Shown here piece by piece: positions 1 through 14,452 of a stretch of 64,000 nucleotides of DNA (the stretch's first letter is position 1; each line of letters begins with the position of its first letter). The stretch lies in assembly GCA_023362775.1 (NCBI GenBank), contig JALMGJ010000004.1, positions 55,841,298-55,905,297 of the forward strand, read 5' to 3'. The position numbers and the translations under genes were made by a program. The DNA is from Charina bottae. Its lineage: Eukaryota; Chordata; Lepidosauria; Squamata; Charinaidae. A model generated the notes under the pieces. That model ran no database searches, was not told the origin of the DNA, and saw nothing but the letters and a program-made list of their open reading frames with translations.

Positions 1-177
1 GTTTTCATGGCAAGAATACTGGGGTGGGTTGCCATTACCTTCCCCAGGGATCGTATTTAGTCTGACCTCTCTGCCACAACCTACCCGTCTTGGGTGTCCC
101 TTCACGGTTTAGCTCATGGTTTCATTGAGGTGCTCAAGCTCCAGCACCACGACAAGGTAACAATCTCCTTTGCTGGA
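1..177 (-). mobile_element. BovB LINE 5' UTR fragment, cut by window edge
   Basis: About 95 percent identical, without gaps, to 3328-3504 (nine differences in 177 bp). It resembles the BovB 5' region, and the second copy runs on into a recognisable BovB endonuclease start. Confidence 0.75.
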
Positions 178-374
178 GATCGAATTGGAATTACAGTATA
201 TATTTGTTTCCAGTATGTAACATGCCATTAAGAAACTAATTTCTGAGCCTTTCTGAAGCTTATACAGCTAAAACAATCAAGACAGTGCTTATTTAATCAG
301 TATTTTTGTTTTTAGTGTCCATAAAATTTTTATCAATATGATTAATCAATTAACACTACAGTAATAAATATAAA

Positions 375-445
375 AGTTATTAAAAGGAAGGCTGGGTGAC
401 TTTGGGCCAGTCACTCTCTCTCAGCTCAACCCACCCCACAGGGTT
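375..445 (-). repeat. Ancient repeat, minus strand
   Basis: TGGGTGACTTTGGGCCAGTC, ACTCTCTCTCAGCTCAACCC and ACAGGGTTGTT match the complement of the repeat at 10.8-11.0 kb. Confidence 0.55.
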
Positions 446-696
446 GTTAGACCATTAGTCTAAGGCTAAATCCCAATTCAGAATACTCAAAAGGAAAATG
501 TCATCACTCATTCACATGATGGCAATTATGATGCAATCTCTTCAGTCTAATGTTTTTGTCAATTCATACTTTGCTTGTTAATTTCTAAGGTGAAGCTATT
601 ATTGTAGTGGAAAAGAAAGTAAAAAAAATATTTATGTATCAATTTACAGCATTGGCTGTACATTAGAACACATAGATCTAGCCATTCTACATTTGA

Positions 697-846
<150 letters not shown>

Positions 847-1021
847 TAAAACCAGTGACAGCATTTGATAGCCATATTTCATGAATGACTGTAATTCCAT
901 CTAGGCAGCCTGAACCAAAAGCTTTTGTAGAGATCAATGAATACTGAAGTCCTAACATTTCCCAGATCAATGGGATTTGGATCCTGACAGCAATTGGACT
1001 TTTTAAAAAGGAATCTTAGAG

Positions 1022-1350
1022 TTTGTTTGTTTGTTTATTTATTTATTTATTTATTTATTTATTTGAAAATTTGATATGGCCACCCATATTATATAAAATC
1101 ACTCGAGGTGGCTAACAACCAGATATATAAATAACAGAACACACAAAGTCAAAAATTCTTACACACCACCAGGTGCCACAATGCTCCCATCTCAAGAACA
1201 CGAATGCTGGGCTCACCTCCTATGCTGGCCCAATGCTTGAGGGAAAAGCCAGGTTTTAGTGGCCTTCCAGAAAACAAGGAGGGTAGGGGTGCTCTGTATT
1301 TCAAGGGGAGCCCATTTCATAGGGTAAGCACAGCTACAGAAAAGGCTGCA
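1022..1350 (-). mobile_element. L2/CR1-clade LINE 3' end
   Basis: Begins with (TTTA)n, the complement of the element's 3' microsatellite, then a GGCCACCC...GAGGTGGC 3' UTR and decayed C-terminal RT coding sequence (AAGCCAGGTTTTAGTGGCCT and beyond). Confidence 0.6.
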
Positions 1351-2405
1351 CAGGAAATTAATATATCATCCTTTTAATAGCATATTATTGCTCTGAGGCT
1401 AGGTTTTGCTTCTCCAAAAGTTGGTAGATGGAAAATAGAGGAACAACCTTAATTGTGCAGTATCAGTAATGTACCATATAAAACTGGAAAGTTTCTAATT
1501 GTGGGGAAATTATTGATATTTCTAAGATATGCTTACTTACGTTCCACTTTGAGCTGGATAGCATATGGTCTGGTTTTCCTGAAACATGTTGCAGTGATTA
1601 GCAATTATAGATGATGCAGGACTTTTGTGGTCTATTGCAATTTAAAAAACCAAAAATAACTATATCAACAACTATAGCAACTGGAGCAACAGTGCTGGAT
1701 GAAAAATAGATTGAACCTGACCCTATGCCAGTTTTGCAGTGTAAAATATCAACTGTGTGGAAAGCTAATATATACAGTACAAAAACATGCAATAACTATA
1801 GGGAGGATTTTGATAAGAAAGAATCCAAATTTGGACTCTCAGAAATGTGTCTCTGCTTTGATTTTTTGCACAACGTGGTGGGTCTTGATCTGATTCAGTA
1901 AGGCAATTTTTGGTCTTTAAAAAAAATGCTATTCAATCTTGAGTCTGGTCATGATTTGTAAGATGAAGGCATGATGGTGGCTCATGGGAATTGTAACAAT
2001 AATTGTTTCAAGTGACCAATGAAAAATAAAAACCACCTCTAAACTATAAAGGATATGACTTTTCTGGCATAGTGAGGCTGTTCTAATTGTACTGTGAAGC
2101 CATTTACTTTCTTGGCCATGCATGGATCATAGAGCCTTACATGGTTCCACTACAGAGATGAAGCTAATGTATTACCTTCACATCGTTCATTAGTCTTCAC
2201 ATAGATTTTGTTAGTCCTTCACAGGGATTTTAATGTTTAACAATTTTACTATCATTTTTTATTATCATGGCTTACATTTATACCAAATAAATGGAAAGTT
2301 AGACTCTCTAATTAAAATATCAAAATGGCAAAGCTCACTTATGCTGGAGAATAATTGGGGTTAGAAGTAGAGTAGGATATCTCAGAAGTTGTTGTTGGCA
2401 TTAAT

Positions 2406-2406
2406 A

Positions 2407-2455
<49 letters not shown>
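2406..2455. repeat. (ATT)n microsatellite
   Basis: About 16 ATT units. Confidence 0.95.
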
Positions 2456-2456
<1 letters not shown>

Positions 2457-2559
2457 TGTAGATAGTGCTCTGATTAGTGCTCACATTAGATAGTGCTCAC
2501 ACCATTAAAATCAAGATTTTTCTAACTTACCCATAATTTATAAATCTTAACCCAAACAG

Positions 2560-2688
2560 GTAATTCAAGGAACAGCATCCCTATTGCCTCAATGGGATAA
2601 ATGTGTAAACTTTGTAGAAAGTGCTCTCCCATATGTTGTTGGCAGAATATTTGTAGAACTACATTTCCAAGAAGACAAGAGAGAAATG
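2560..2688 (+). CDS. PHEX: PHEX exon 11
   Basis: 129 bp, phase 0 at both ends, CAG acceptor and GTAGGT donor. It encodes 43 residues of the helical ectodomain ([15 protein letters not shown] through EDKREM), including a conserved Cys in QWDKC. Two 177-bp BovB-derived direct repeats flank this exon at 1-177 and 3328-3504. Confidence 0.96.
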
Positions 2689-5600
2689 GTAGGTTTTAGT
2701 TTATTTTGTTTTGTTTTGTGTATATTTTTCTATTTTTTATTAATGCTTTCTTTAGCCATTTTTTAATAATTTTTTTAGGATATATATTTTATAACATACT
2801 ATTAAAATGATAGATCTATTAATGTTTAGATAAATAAACATGTCATTACTGTAATAGGGTTTTATTGTAATAGGGTTTTATAGATTATACTATAATTGTC
2901 TAAATTTATAGTTTTATTCCATACAACAACAACCTATGTATAATTGTATTTAATTGATTAGTGTGATTTTAATTGTTATTTTATTAATTTTAAGTTGCTG
3001 GTCATTGACAGAATAAACAAAGAAATTCATTCATTCATTCAATCTTGACATCTCCCCAATAACCACATCCAATTTGCCCTGGCTCATAGATCTTACATTC
3101 CAGGTTCCTATGGTGTGTTGATCTTTAGAACATCAGATTCGTCATTCACCACCAGCACGGTCGGCCGCTAGCCGTCCTTTCAACTTTGAGCTAGCTGCGT
3201 CATCACATCTGGGGCTAGTTGAACTTATCCTCTGTTCCTCCCCAGTAGCATTTTGACCATCTTCCGACCTGGGAGTCCCATCTTCCGATGGTATACCGAT
3301 ATATCTCTGGTTGTACTGATCCATTTAGTTTTCATGGCAAGAATACTGGGGTGGGTTGCCATTACCTTCCCCAGGGATCGTATTTAGTCTGACCTCTCTT
3401 CCATGACCTTCCCGTCTTGGGTGTCCCTTCACAGTTTAGCTCATGGTTTCACTGAGGTGCTCAAGCTCCAGCACCACAATAAGGTAACGATCTCCTTTGC
3501 TGGATTTTATAGATATATGCAACCTTAAAAAAATTGACAAGAGTCGCAGAACTAAGACACTGAATTTGGAGTCACATCTCTGTGAACACTGAACAGAGTA
3601 TAAGACAAGGTAGTAGGATGTCCCTTTGCCTATCTACGATGCTTGATAGAATGTTTATCATAAATCATAAAATGGATGGAGGTATTCTAAGATACACAAA
3701 TGCTTGTAGAAAGGTAGTGGATCGTGTATGGCCTGTGGCAAGGAATGACTTATTGTCACAAGAAGCAAAACTGCTGTGTTTCTGCTCACTTGTTATATGG
3801 AAGTGAGAGTTGTGTCACAAGAAACATAAAATTATGTTGAATGGGGCACTTAAACAAGTAAAATAAATGGGTTAAGAATGGTTGATGACTGAATGTGGAT
3901 TGAATACAAAAGTGAGTGACCACTGTGAAAGAAAGACTTTGAGGTGGCTTGGTTATATAGAGAGAATGAAGGAGATCAAACTTCAAACTCAAAAATGAAG
4001 AAAGTATGTGTGGGTATGAAAGGGGTGTGGTGGCTCAGCGGGTAAGACGCCAGGCTTGTCGATTGGAAGATTGCAAGTTCGGAAGTTCGAATCCCTAGTC
4101 CCGCATGACGGAGTGAGCTCCTGCACTAGCCCCAGCTCTTGCCAACCTAGCAATTCGAAAGCATGCAAATGCAAGTAGATTAATAGGTACCACTTTGGTG
4201 GGTAGGTAACAGCGTTCTACGTGTGTCATGCTGGCCACATGACTGTGGAAGCATCTTTGGACAACGCTGGCTCTTCAGCTAAGAAACGGAGATGAGCACC
4301 GGTCCCTAGAGTTGGACACGACTGCACAAATGTGCGGGGGGAACCTTTACCTTTACCTTTTTATGTATGGGTTGAGAGGAAGGGGAAGGCTGAAAAAATT
4401 CTGGCTGGCTGCAGTGAATGAGGTCCTGAAAAGAGAAAGTTGTAAAGTTTAAAGAACAAAAGGCAGCATATGAGGTGGTCAATGGATATGATGTACGCAA
4501 GTATAGAAAGGTATTGTGAATAGTGTTGGTGCAAGACTGACTCGAAGGCACACACACACAAAATAGTTTTAGCTATGTTTCCTTTTCTTTTTTCCTATGT
4601 TATGCTTTTAACTTCTTTTGCTTAATAGTTCTTACTCCTTTATTGTGTTTTGCATAATGTTGCTTAGTGGACCAGGGAATAGTGTGATGGGTGTGTAGGT
4701 ATTGGAATGTTAGCTCTGGTTGAATATAGGCATAACCCAAAATGTCCTGTAGGGAAAAAAACCCTCGAAGAAGAATACTGTAAATCAAACCTTGAATGAA
4801 CTGACCAGTGTGAACTGACCATCCTATGCATGCTTATCCTATAAAGGTTAAGTCCAATCTTGTACATGTCTCCTTGTGAGTAAATCTTACTGAAATGTTG
4901 GATTTTAATATGAATATGTATAATATGTAAATAAATACACTGGTTTATTTCATTTTTAAAGTGTTTTTTCCCCATTTCCTTAGCTTGTCTATCATGTTTC
5001 AGCTGCTTAGACATTATGAAATGATGGAATATCCACATCCCCTCAGTCATAGATGCCTGTTGCTAAACAAATAATTTATTATGGCGTTCTCAAATGTAGT
5101 CATTGATGAACTCATGCCCTGGGTGTCATCTTGTCTTTATTCTTCGTTCAAAGAGATATTATTTGTGATCTAAATATAGCAATATTGTTGACCTACAGTC
5201 TAGGCAGCCCGAATGGCTGCGCCTGAACAATTTCGATAACAGCTCTGAGGGTATGAGTACATTCTTCCTCTTACCACTATTGCTGCAGCTGCGCATAAAA
5301 ATCAGAATATACCCCAGAGTCCAATTGTAGAACCTAGAATATGAACTGGCAACCTCCAAGTTCAGGGAGTTCAGCTCATTAGTGCACTAAGTTAATTGAA
5401 ACATTGCCTTGCCATCAATATTCTCTGAGTTAACTTATTCCCCAGGATGCAGTTTACTCTTGATTGTTGAATGCTCAGCCATATTCTGTGTTAAATCTGT
5501 ACTGACTTCCATATTGAGCCAAAATAATGTGATATTAAAAAGACGGTAATGAATCATAAAAATGAGATGCTACAAGTCCCTTAGGTCATTTAGAGAAGGA

Positions 5601-8600
5601 CATTCTTTTTCTACATAGATCAATATCAAAACTCTATTTCAGCCAGCACTTTCTAGGGTGGTAGTTGAACTGAAACAAAAACAGCAGTGTTGTAGCACAA
5701 ATATTATTTGTTATAATATTAATTTTCTGTAATGAAAGTTTAACACAATAATGTTAATCTAAACCCAATTCTCAGGTTTAAGCGAAAGTAGAAGTTTCAT
5801 CTACGACTTACTCCATTCTTTCATATTTGAGTATAATTTTCCAATATTTATTTTCACATTTCAGATTGATATTTAGGGCAAAATCTGCCTGTCATACTTT
5901 TACATAATTTCCTTTCAACCCAAATGCATTTCATAATAAACCTGTATTTTTATCAGTCTTAGACAGTTTTTTTTACTTTGATGTTCTGATTTCTTAGAAC
6001 TGAAATCAAAGATTGGCAATAAACCCAGGGTAAAAACATGGGAGCTGAAATACAAAACACCTTTAGGACACTAAAAATGGGGCATAGGACAAAGAATAGA
6101 GGAAAAGTAAAGTGCATTATGGACTCTGAAGGTCATACAGACATATTATTCTAAGCCAGGTCTTATTCTAGAATTGAACAGGCAATGTTGTTTGCTGGGA
6201 ACTGGTTGAGCAAAATGATGCAGATATGAATGTATAACCAAATGCACAACTGCATCCACACTGGCAATTTGCACAGAAGCATCCTGTGGTATTGGATTGA
6301 AAACAGCACATGTTTGTCAAGTTCTTATTGGAGATGTTTCCTGCAGATGGAAGAGCTCACTGAAGGAATTCGATGGGCCTTTATAGACATGTTGGAAAAT
6401 GAAAATGACTGGATGGATTTGGATACAAAAAGAAAAGCTATTGAAAAGGTAAGGATACTGAAATATATATGAATGTATAGCAAGAAAAAGAACTGAAAAT
6501 AGGATTGGATGTTTATTGCAAAATTCTATGATTCTTATCTTGCATTTGGTTAAATCTTCTTTATACTTGTCATGGTAGCTCTTTGATTCTTCATTTTGCA
6601 TTTAAACAAAACAAGTTAATAAATATATTTAAATAAACTGTTTACCCTGGGAGATATACTATTACTACATGGCTGAAGACTTCTCTTCTTATGTTCTTTA
6701 ATTCCTGAAAATGGATTGGAATTACTGGATTGCCCCTTATGGTACTTCTGTGATTAAAGCATAGTTTTCAATTATTTTATTTGTTTATTGTTTATAACAT
6801 TTGTATTCCTTTTAAAAATCTGGAAATGGTTTACAGTAAAATATATTTGAGTCATGGCACCTGATATCTTACTTATATTGTCAATACAAGTTAAATACAG
6901 TTTCTGCTGAATAGAATTTATTACAGTGCAATATGTTTAACTACTGTATATAAAAGAATAATGCTTATCACTGTATTTTATTTATTTATTTATTTAATTT
7001 ATATGACTGCCCATCTCCCCCCAACGGGGAACTCTGGGCGGTTTACAACAAAAAAGAATTAAAACAGAACATACAATATAAAACATCAATTCATACAATT
7101 AATAATAAATAATTATAAAAATAAAATCCAGATGGATGAAAGAATAATAAAGGGAGAACTTTTTAGGATTAAGGGACAAGCCACCCCCATGAGGAACTAT
7201 CCCTTCCTCCTTCCCATGCCAGGCGGCAGAACCAGGTCTTCAGATCTTTCCTAAAGGTCGGGAGGGAGGAGATCTGTCTCAACTCTGGGGGCAAGGTGTT
7301 CCACAGTGTAGGAGCAACTACAGAGAAGGCCCGTCTCCTAGACCCCATCAGGTGACACTCTTTAATTGATGGGGCTCGTAGCAGGCCCTCCCTGAATGAT
7401 CGGGTGGGGCGGGTCGATAATATGGGGATAAGACGGTCCCTCAGGTATTCTGGCCCCATGCCATGTAGGGCTTTAAAGGTGATAACCAACACCTTGAATT
7501 GTACCTGGAAGCAAACCGGCACCCAATGTAGCTCGCGGAGCAGTGGTGTTACATGTGCAGATCTTGGTGCACCCAAAATTGCTCGCGCGGCCGCATTCTG
7601 CACCAGCTGTAGCTTCCAGATAGTTTTCAAGGGTAGCCCCATGTAGAGCGCATTGCAGTAATCTACATGGGAGATGACGAGAGCATGAGTGACTGTCCGG
7701 AGGGCATCAGCAGAAATACAGTTTCTGCTGAATAGAATTTATTACAGTGCAATATGTTTAACTATATAAAAGAATAATGCTTATCACTGTATAGCTTATC
7801 TTATGTAGAAGAATCAAATTTAAAATTTCAATTTAAGATGGTGTGGGAAATCTTAAGGCTAGGGTTGACATGTAATATTTTTTGGGATGGCTGGGGGCCA
7901 GTGTGTGTATGGAGATAATGCAAAGTAGGAAGGTGTGTGTGTGTGTGTGTGTGTGTGTGTTTCTGTGGACTGGTTGTCAAGTCTATGTTAAGACACACAT
8001 TACAGTTTTTAATATTTTCCATTAAGACTGGCATAAAACTACTGTATGCCACCACTTTTCAGCAACTGTGATTAAAGGTTTAGGGGACTGTGTGCATCCC
8101 TGAAGCCTCATGTTATCTGTAATTTAGAAGTACCAACCTAATTGTCTCAAGTATTTTCAATCAGAAACTATGGTGCACATGATGCTTAGCTCATGAAATT
8201 AAATATATACCAAACTCATTACTTTTGTTTAACCTTTTCTGGTTCTTCAGTAGTTCCTAAAAATTCTCCTTTATTCTGTCAAGCTTTTTACTGATAACAT
8301 AAGTTTTATATTTTTTTTAATGAAAGTTGTTGTTATGGTTGTTGTTCAATTGCTTCCAACCCTTTGTGACCTGATGGAAATAATTTCCAGTGTTGTCTGT
8401 TGGTATCTGCTAGTCTGAGTTCTTGTAAGCTCGTGTTTGTGCAATCAGTGATATTGTAGTTATCTAGCCATTCTTTCTTTGTTTCAATCTTAATAGTTTT
8501 ACCATAACAATTATGCATTCTATTCAATGATATTATTAGTTACCATTTTTTTCACTAAAAACATGATAATGAAGATGATGATAATTGCTTCACCTTTGTT

Positions 8601-11600
8601 ATCTAAAAATAGAACTTAATGGCTCTCATCTGCAATAAGAACAACCCCACTCTAAGATCTGCATGATCTTCCTTCATATATTTCTGTTAAAGTAGGAAGA
8701 AAACTCCAAAAACAAACTCACTGTGCCTTTATTTGACTCCTTGTTGGCAACTATGGCAGACTGGCCTGTTGGTGTGGGGAAACGTACTCTTGACTGCCAC
8801 AGTATCTTTCCACATGAGTCTTCTTTTATGTGAAGCAGCCTTCAAACACTTGATCTTCCAGGAAGCACATATGTTGCCTAACAGCTTGAAATCAGCTTTT
8901 GATACATAATGTTTTCAATATTTTGTGTGACATAAGGAAAATATGCATCTATGAATGTATATTCACAGATTTCAGGGGGATTCTTGGAGTCTTTATTTTA
9001 TAATCCTTCATTTTAAGCTTTCATAGGAAACTCATCCAAATGCTAAGCATAAGGCAATATGACACTTTAAAAAACACTTGAACAGTCAGAAGCAGAGGGG
9101 AAGAAATTGTCTCTTCTCCTTATTTGATTGGATTGGTAGAAGTGGCTTGCAAATACTTTTCATGAGGGCACTGAAACAGAGGCTGCATCTGAATCATTCC
9201 CAGGTTATGATGAGATAAAAACAGGTGGGATTTGATTTTCTACTCTTCCATTAAAAAAAGAAAAGAAAAGAAAAGAAAAGAAAAGAAAAGAAAAGAAAAC
9301 TTCAGAGTTCTTAGATGAAAAAAAATATACTTCAGGTCTTTTAAGATGATACAAATGTGAAAATTTATTGAATTCTCCAGGATTCACTTAAGATATTTCA
9401 ATTAGTCGGTATTGGAGGACAGAAAGGCCTGGCGTGTTGTGGTCCATGAGGTCACAAAGAGTCAGACACGACTAAATGACTAAACAACAACAACAAAAAA
9501 AGAACTTACTCAAAGCAGCAGCAGCAGGAGCAACTGGTTCATTTTGAAGGCCAGAAAAACAACAATAAAAAAATTCTGAGTAAATGCTGAATCAAATTTA
9601 GTAACATTGTTAGGAGGCTGTGATTTACAGTATGATAATAGCCATATTTATGTTTCCTATATCTGCAAATAAAAGACTGAGAAAAAATTCAGTGGCAAAG
9701 ATAGTGTAGATAGGTTTACACATTACGCACAATAATTATAAGTGTTGTTTGATTTATGGCTTAACATGTACACATGTCCAACTGATTGAGGTTAATACAA
9801 CAAGCCATGAAATAAAACATGGGTTAGTGCAATCAGTAAATAGCCAAATGCCAAGTGAAAAATGTCAACAGTAAGGGTTGCCTAACAGAATGTTCTTTAA
9901 GAGGCCACTGGGAAAAAATATTCCTCAAATAAGCCCTGTGACTGCTCCACTGCCCCACTGTAACTTTAATGAATAATGGGGTTGAGATCTTTAATACTTT
10001 ATGGAACTGTCATGTGATAAGTACCTAGAAACATTAAAATAAGGTAATCAACACAAAACTATCTTTTGCTTTTGTTTTGCTACAATTCCCATTGCAAATA
10101 TAACATAGCCCAGTCATAATGTTTACCTTTAGACAGAGAAATGTACAGGAAAATGTAGTAATCATCTTCAGCTTGGTATTCTAATTTTAAGACCTTTATG
10201 GCCTGGCTTTGAGATGACTTGTTCAATGTAGCTACATCGCCTGAGATAACACCTCATACCAACTGTTTTATAGTGGAGGAGCTGTTAGCTGCTGCTTCTG
10301 CTCAAGCTGGTAGGCTGGCTCAGCACAGGCAGCTCCAAGCTTTTGACTTGATGGCCACCTACGGACTTTTTTGGACAGCTTCTTAATGGGCAGCAGAGGG
10401 CAGCAGTAGCACACTAATTAGCCCTGGGCAGCTCAGGTAAAATGTTGAACTGTACATTGTGAGAGAGTCCCTAGGCAAACATTTGGTCAGAACCATACTA
10501 TGTCAGTAATATTGTGGAAAATATAAATGGTAGTTTTCTAAGTGAGCCACAGAGGGTTGGGGGTCGGCAAAGCCAAGGTCAAATTTCAGTTTTGCTGTAA
10601 CCCTTGGGCTCTGGCATCTGGCTAATGACACTACATGCTGATAGTTCTGACATCCAGTAAATACTTATACTAGAAACACTGACATTACCAGCTCTTAAAT
10701 TGGAACAATTACCAGCTAATTGGAGACTCTGCAATGTGTGCTTTCAAATTGTTTTTTTTTGCTTTGTTCCAGGAAGAATGTTTGAGGAATTTATTTGTTA
10801 GATTTATGTCCTATCTTTTGTTCAGAGGCTCAAGGCACCATACATAGTGCTCCCTCCTCCCATTTCCTCCCACCATAGGAACTCTGTGAGGTGTGAGGTA
10901 AGTTGGGCTGAGAGTGACTGATCCAAAGTCACCCAGTGAGATTCTGTGGCTGAAGGTGAACTTGGACATGGGTTTTCCTGGTGCCAGTCTAACACCTTAA
11001 CTACACTGGCTCTCTGATCTTTATTTACCTATCTAATCCATACTTCCTGATCTATTGTACACATTGGAATGTATCCATCCACTTTTGCATGTCCTGAATG
11101 TGTTGACCCAGATACAGATTAAACCAAAATCAATGTGCATTTATTTCAGAATGTTACTTGGAAAAAAATTTTCTCCCTAATTTTTAAAAATGTACATTTT
11201 GAAAGAAAATGCAGCATTATGAATATTGAAGAATGGATTGATGAGACAGGCTTATGAGTGAACAGATGCAAAATTGTCATGGATTAAATCAATGTACATG
11301 TAGATATTTTTGTTCAAGCTGAAGAGGTTGCTATGCTTTGGATTTCAAGTTTCTTAGCATTATAAGCAGAGGAAAGACAATCGGTTCTCATTAGACCTAC
11401 CCAACAATGATTAATGGCAAGGGATTATGGAGCTTGAAGGGCAAGGTTGAGAAATGTTGGTGTAGATCTAATCTGATCCTATCTGAACCAGAACCCCATA
11501 CCAGACTTTATGCAGTTGATTTTCCTTATGAAATCTGATGAACCTCCACTTCAACCTTTTTCTGCTTAACAGGTTTGGCAAATATATAAGAAGAGATTCA

Positions 11601-14218
11601 AAATACAAAGTTAACAGAACTAGTTATAGATTTTATGCGCAAATACGAAGGGTGTAAGTTTGAGATACTTTTTTCTAACTAATGTGTAATCACCCCATAA
11701 TTATCAGGATGGAGCTCCAGGTGCTTCCATTGATTGTGGAAAACCCAAGAACAGATGGTCACTACTGTGTTTTTATATACTTTTTTCTTAAATCTTTCCC
11801 TCCTTACTTCCTAATTCATAGCTTTCCAAACTGTGTGTCGTGTACACACCTGCAGCTTGAATATGATTTATTATATGTTCCACGACAATCATAAAAATTA
11901 TTTATAAAATGTCCCTTAATTTAGAAGTGACTGATATGGAATGAGGACTGTCAGGGTATATAAAAGGATGGCCTACCCAACCACTGGAGACATGGCATAA
12001 TTGTGCTCTCTTGAATGGGAGAATGAGAAAGATTGGTGGATTTTCCCAGAGTTATGCTGCTGCTTCCTATGTGGGTCTATTGAACCCAAAATTTGGGAAT
12101 AATATTGCAGGATAGACACCACAAATGCTTGCTTCAATTTGGTGAAACTTTAGTGGGATCACCTCACTGAAACAGTTTCATGAATTGAAGAACAACTTCA
12201 AGCCAGTAAAATTGGATAAATTTAAATAAGTCATAGACTTTTAAAGCACTTCACAGACAATTTGGAAGCTGCACCTGGTGCAAAATGCAGCTGCCTGCCT
12301 AAAACAGGACCAGACCCACTATACTTGTGTCATCCCACTGTTGCAGGAACTGTTTGGTTACTGGTTTACTCCAGGTGCAATTCAAGGTGCTGGTTATAAT
12401 CTATTATGTCCTATATGGCTTGGGACTTGAGTATTTACAAGACTATCCTGTGTACTCCAGGTAGAATCCACCAGCCTGATATAATCCAGCAGAGAGGGCA
12501 TGCTATGGGTCTCTGCCCCTGAAAGGTATGTCAGAAGGAAGGCTTTTCTATTGTGCCTCCTTTCAGAAGAGCTTGCCCTTGGGGCAAGGATGCCCCAGTC
12601 TCTGCTGCCATTTGTTTTTCTGCAGAGCCTTTGAGGACCAAGAGTGGGGTAGATTTTGTGGAGGAAGTTTTCCTCCTGGGGAGAAGCTACTGCTGTGTTG
12701 AATGTTATTTTTGTGGTACTGAGTTTAGTTACCATGTTTTAAATTAATTTTATACTTTACTATGCTTTATGGATGATGTGAGCTTTTCGAGAGTCATGTG
12801 ACCTAAACAGCATGTACTGTAAGTCCTAGTAATCAAGTAATACAAAAATTGCTTTCCAGCTGCTTATGAGATTGCTACAGATAATACATAATGCCGCAAT
12901 TTCATTTCCATATACAGAAGGGAATATGGGTGGAGGTGGTTGACCAGTGGGATGGGCTGTGTTAGCCAATTAATGTTCTACTGTGTCTATTGGAGCTCTT
13001 TTGGATGACAAGGTTATCATTGCTCTGGGCTTCATTCAAGTTCATCTCATTTCTTTAATGTGGTGAGCCATAAGCTCTAACTTTGCTGGATCTTGTGGTA
13101 ATGAAATGTTATGTTTCTGGCCTGCCAGTCTTGGAAGTTGAAGTCTGCTCTCTAAATAGGAATCAAGGCTAACCAATCTGGTACCCACTCTTGGGTCAAG
13201 CCAATATGCATTCTTGAACCATATCTTACTTTTACATTCTGCTTGATTGGAGCAGGTTTAAGTATCTCAATGAATGAATGGATACCAGGCTAATGTTTAT
13301 AGGTGTTGGTCTAAATGTCTACTGCTTTTAAATATAGGGGATGGCAAGGCTATGAATGCCATTTCTCTGAGCTAGTTTCTTTTCTCTGTGGCATTGTATC
13401 TTAGTGTGCCAGCACTTGCCAGCATCTGACACATCTGTCAACAAGCCACAGTCCTGAGGAGGTCCTTACAAACAAGCTTTGCCAACTCTTCTGGCACACC
13501 ATAAAACCCAGTGTTTTATGGGCAGCAAAACCATACCACCTCACCAGAGCAAATTAATGGTCTTTATTCCCAGTCATGGCCAGAGGAAGCTAATCTTTGC
13601 CAGTGTGTCCTGCCTAGCTTGGCAACCCATCAAATCCAAGCTTTACAAGCCCTTTCTTCAGTTGATGTCAAAACCCTAGAAAAACAGGTAGAAAAGTAAG
13701 AGTTTTTATATTTTAATTTTAATTTTAAAAATAGATTAGGGCACTTTCTCCATTTGTCTAAAATACTTTGGCTCAGTGCTGGACACTGCCGTGCTACCTT
13801 TTCATCAACTCTACGACATCTACCTTAAGGGACACGACTTTATTGTGGGGAAACTCTTGAAGTTATCCAGCTGGAATTTGGCACAGAGTTAATGTCCTAT
13901 AAAGGGTCTACCATCCCTGCTATTTTCATCCTACTCTGCTAAAGAATGAAGGAGTTATAGGCATTTTGATGCTTGCCAATTATGATCTGTGAACTATATT
14001 TTTTAATCAAATCAGTTTGCCATCAAATATCAAATCACAAACAAATTGTAAAATGTTCCTTTTGAATCTCCAACTTCAATCGAATTACATCTGATTCACA
14101 CAAGCTTGATATATACAGTACATGTAAATAGTATTCCTAGTGTATGAATAAGATCTTGTTTTAATTATGAATTAAGAATTTATTATCAATTTTATTGATA
14201 ATAAATCAAAAGTACACG

Positions 14219-14253
<35 letters not shown>

Positions 14254-14408
14254 CTATCCGTTCAATCATGTCTGATTCTCGGCAATTCTATGGACCAGCT
14301 CTCTCCACTTTTTCCCATCTTGTATAGCTTCTTTTAGTTCTGGATGGTGTTGACTTTGATGGTGTCTAGCCATCGTGTTTTTTGGCGGCCTCATTTCCTT
14401 TCACCGCT

Positions 14409-14452
<44 letters not shown>

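Larger units (their letters stand above)
2689..6346 (+). other. PHEX: PHEX intron 11
   Basis: 3658 bp. Holds a LINE 3' tail (2955-3035), a BovB 5' end (3046-3504), a decayed LINE reverse transcriptase fragment split by a Sauria-type SINE (3570-4540) and a weak tRNA-SINE-like stretch (5190-5400). I see nothing in 4560-5190 and 5400-6346. Confidence 0.8.

Noticed and set aside
4023..4110. tRNA gene
   Set aside because: A and B boxes are present but the cloverleaf is not kept and the sequence continues into a SINE body and BovB-like tail. The same applies at 24663, 48823 and 62690.
4664..5050. 128-codon minus-strand ORF
   Set aside because: Low-complexity residue use typical of AT-rich DNA, with no motif or splice context.
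13479..13699. Two overlapping ORFs of 60-70 codons
   Set aside because: I recognised no family, no splice sites fit, and the two frames compete. Possibly a repeat remnant; not supported.
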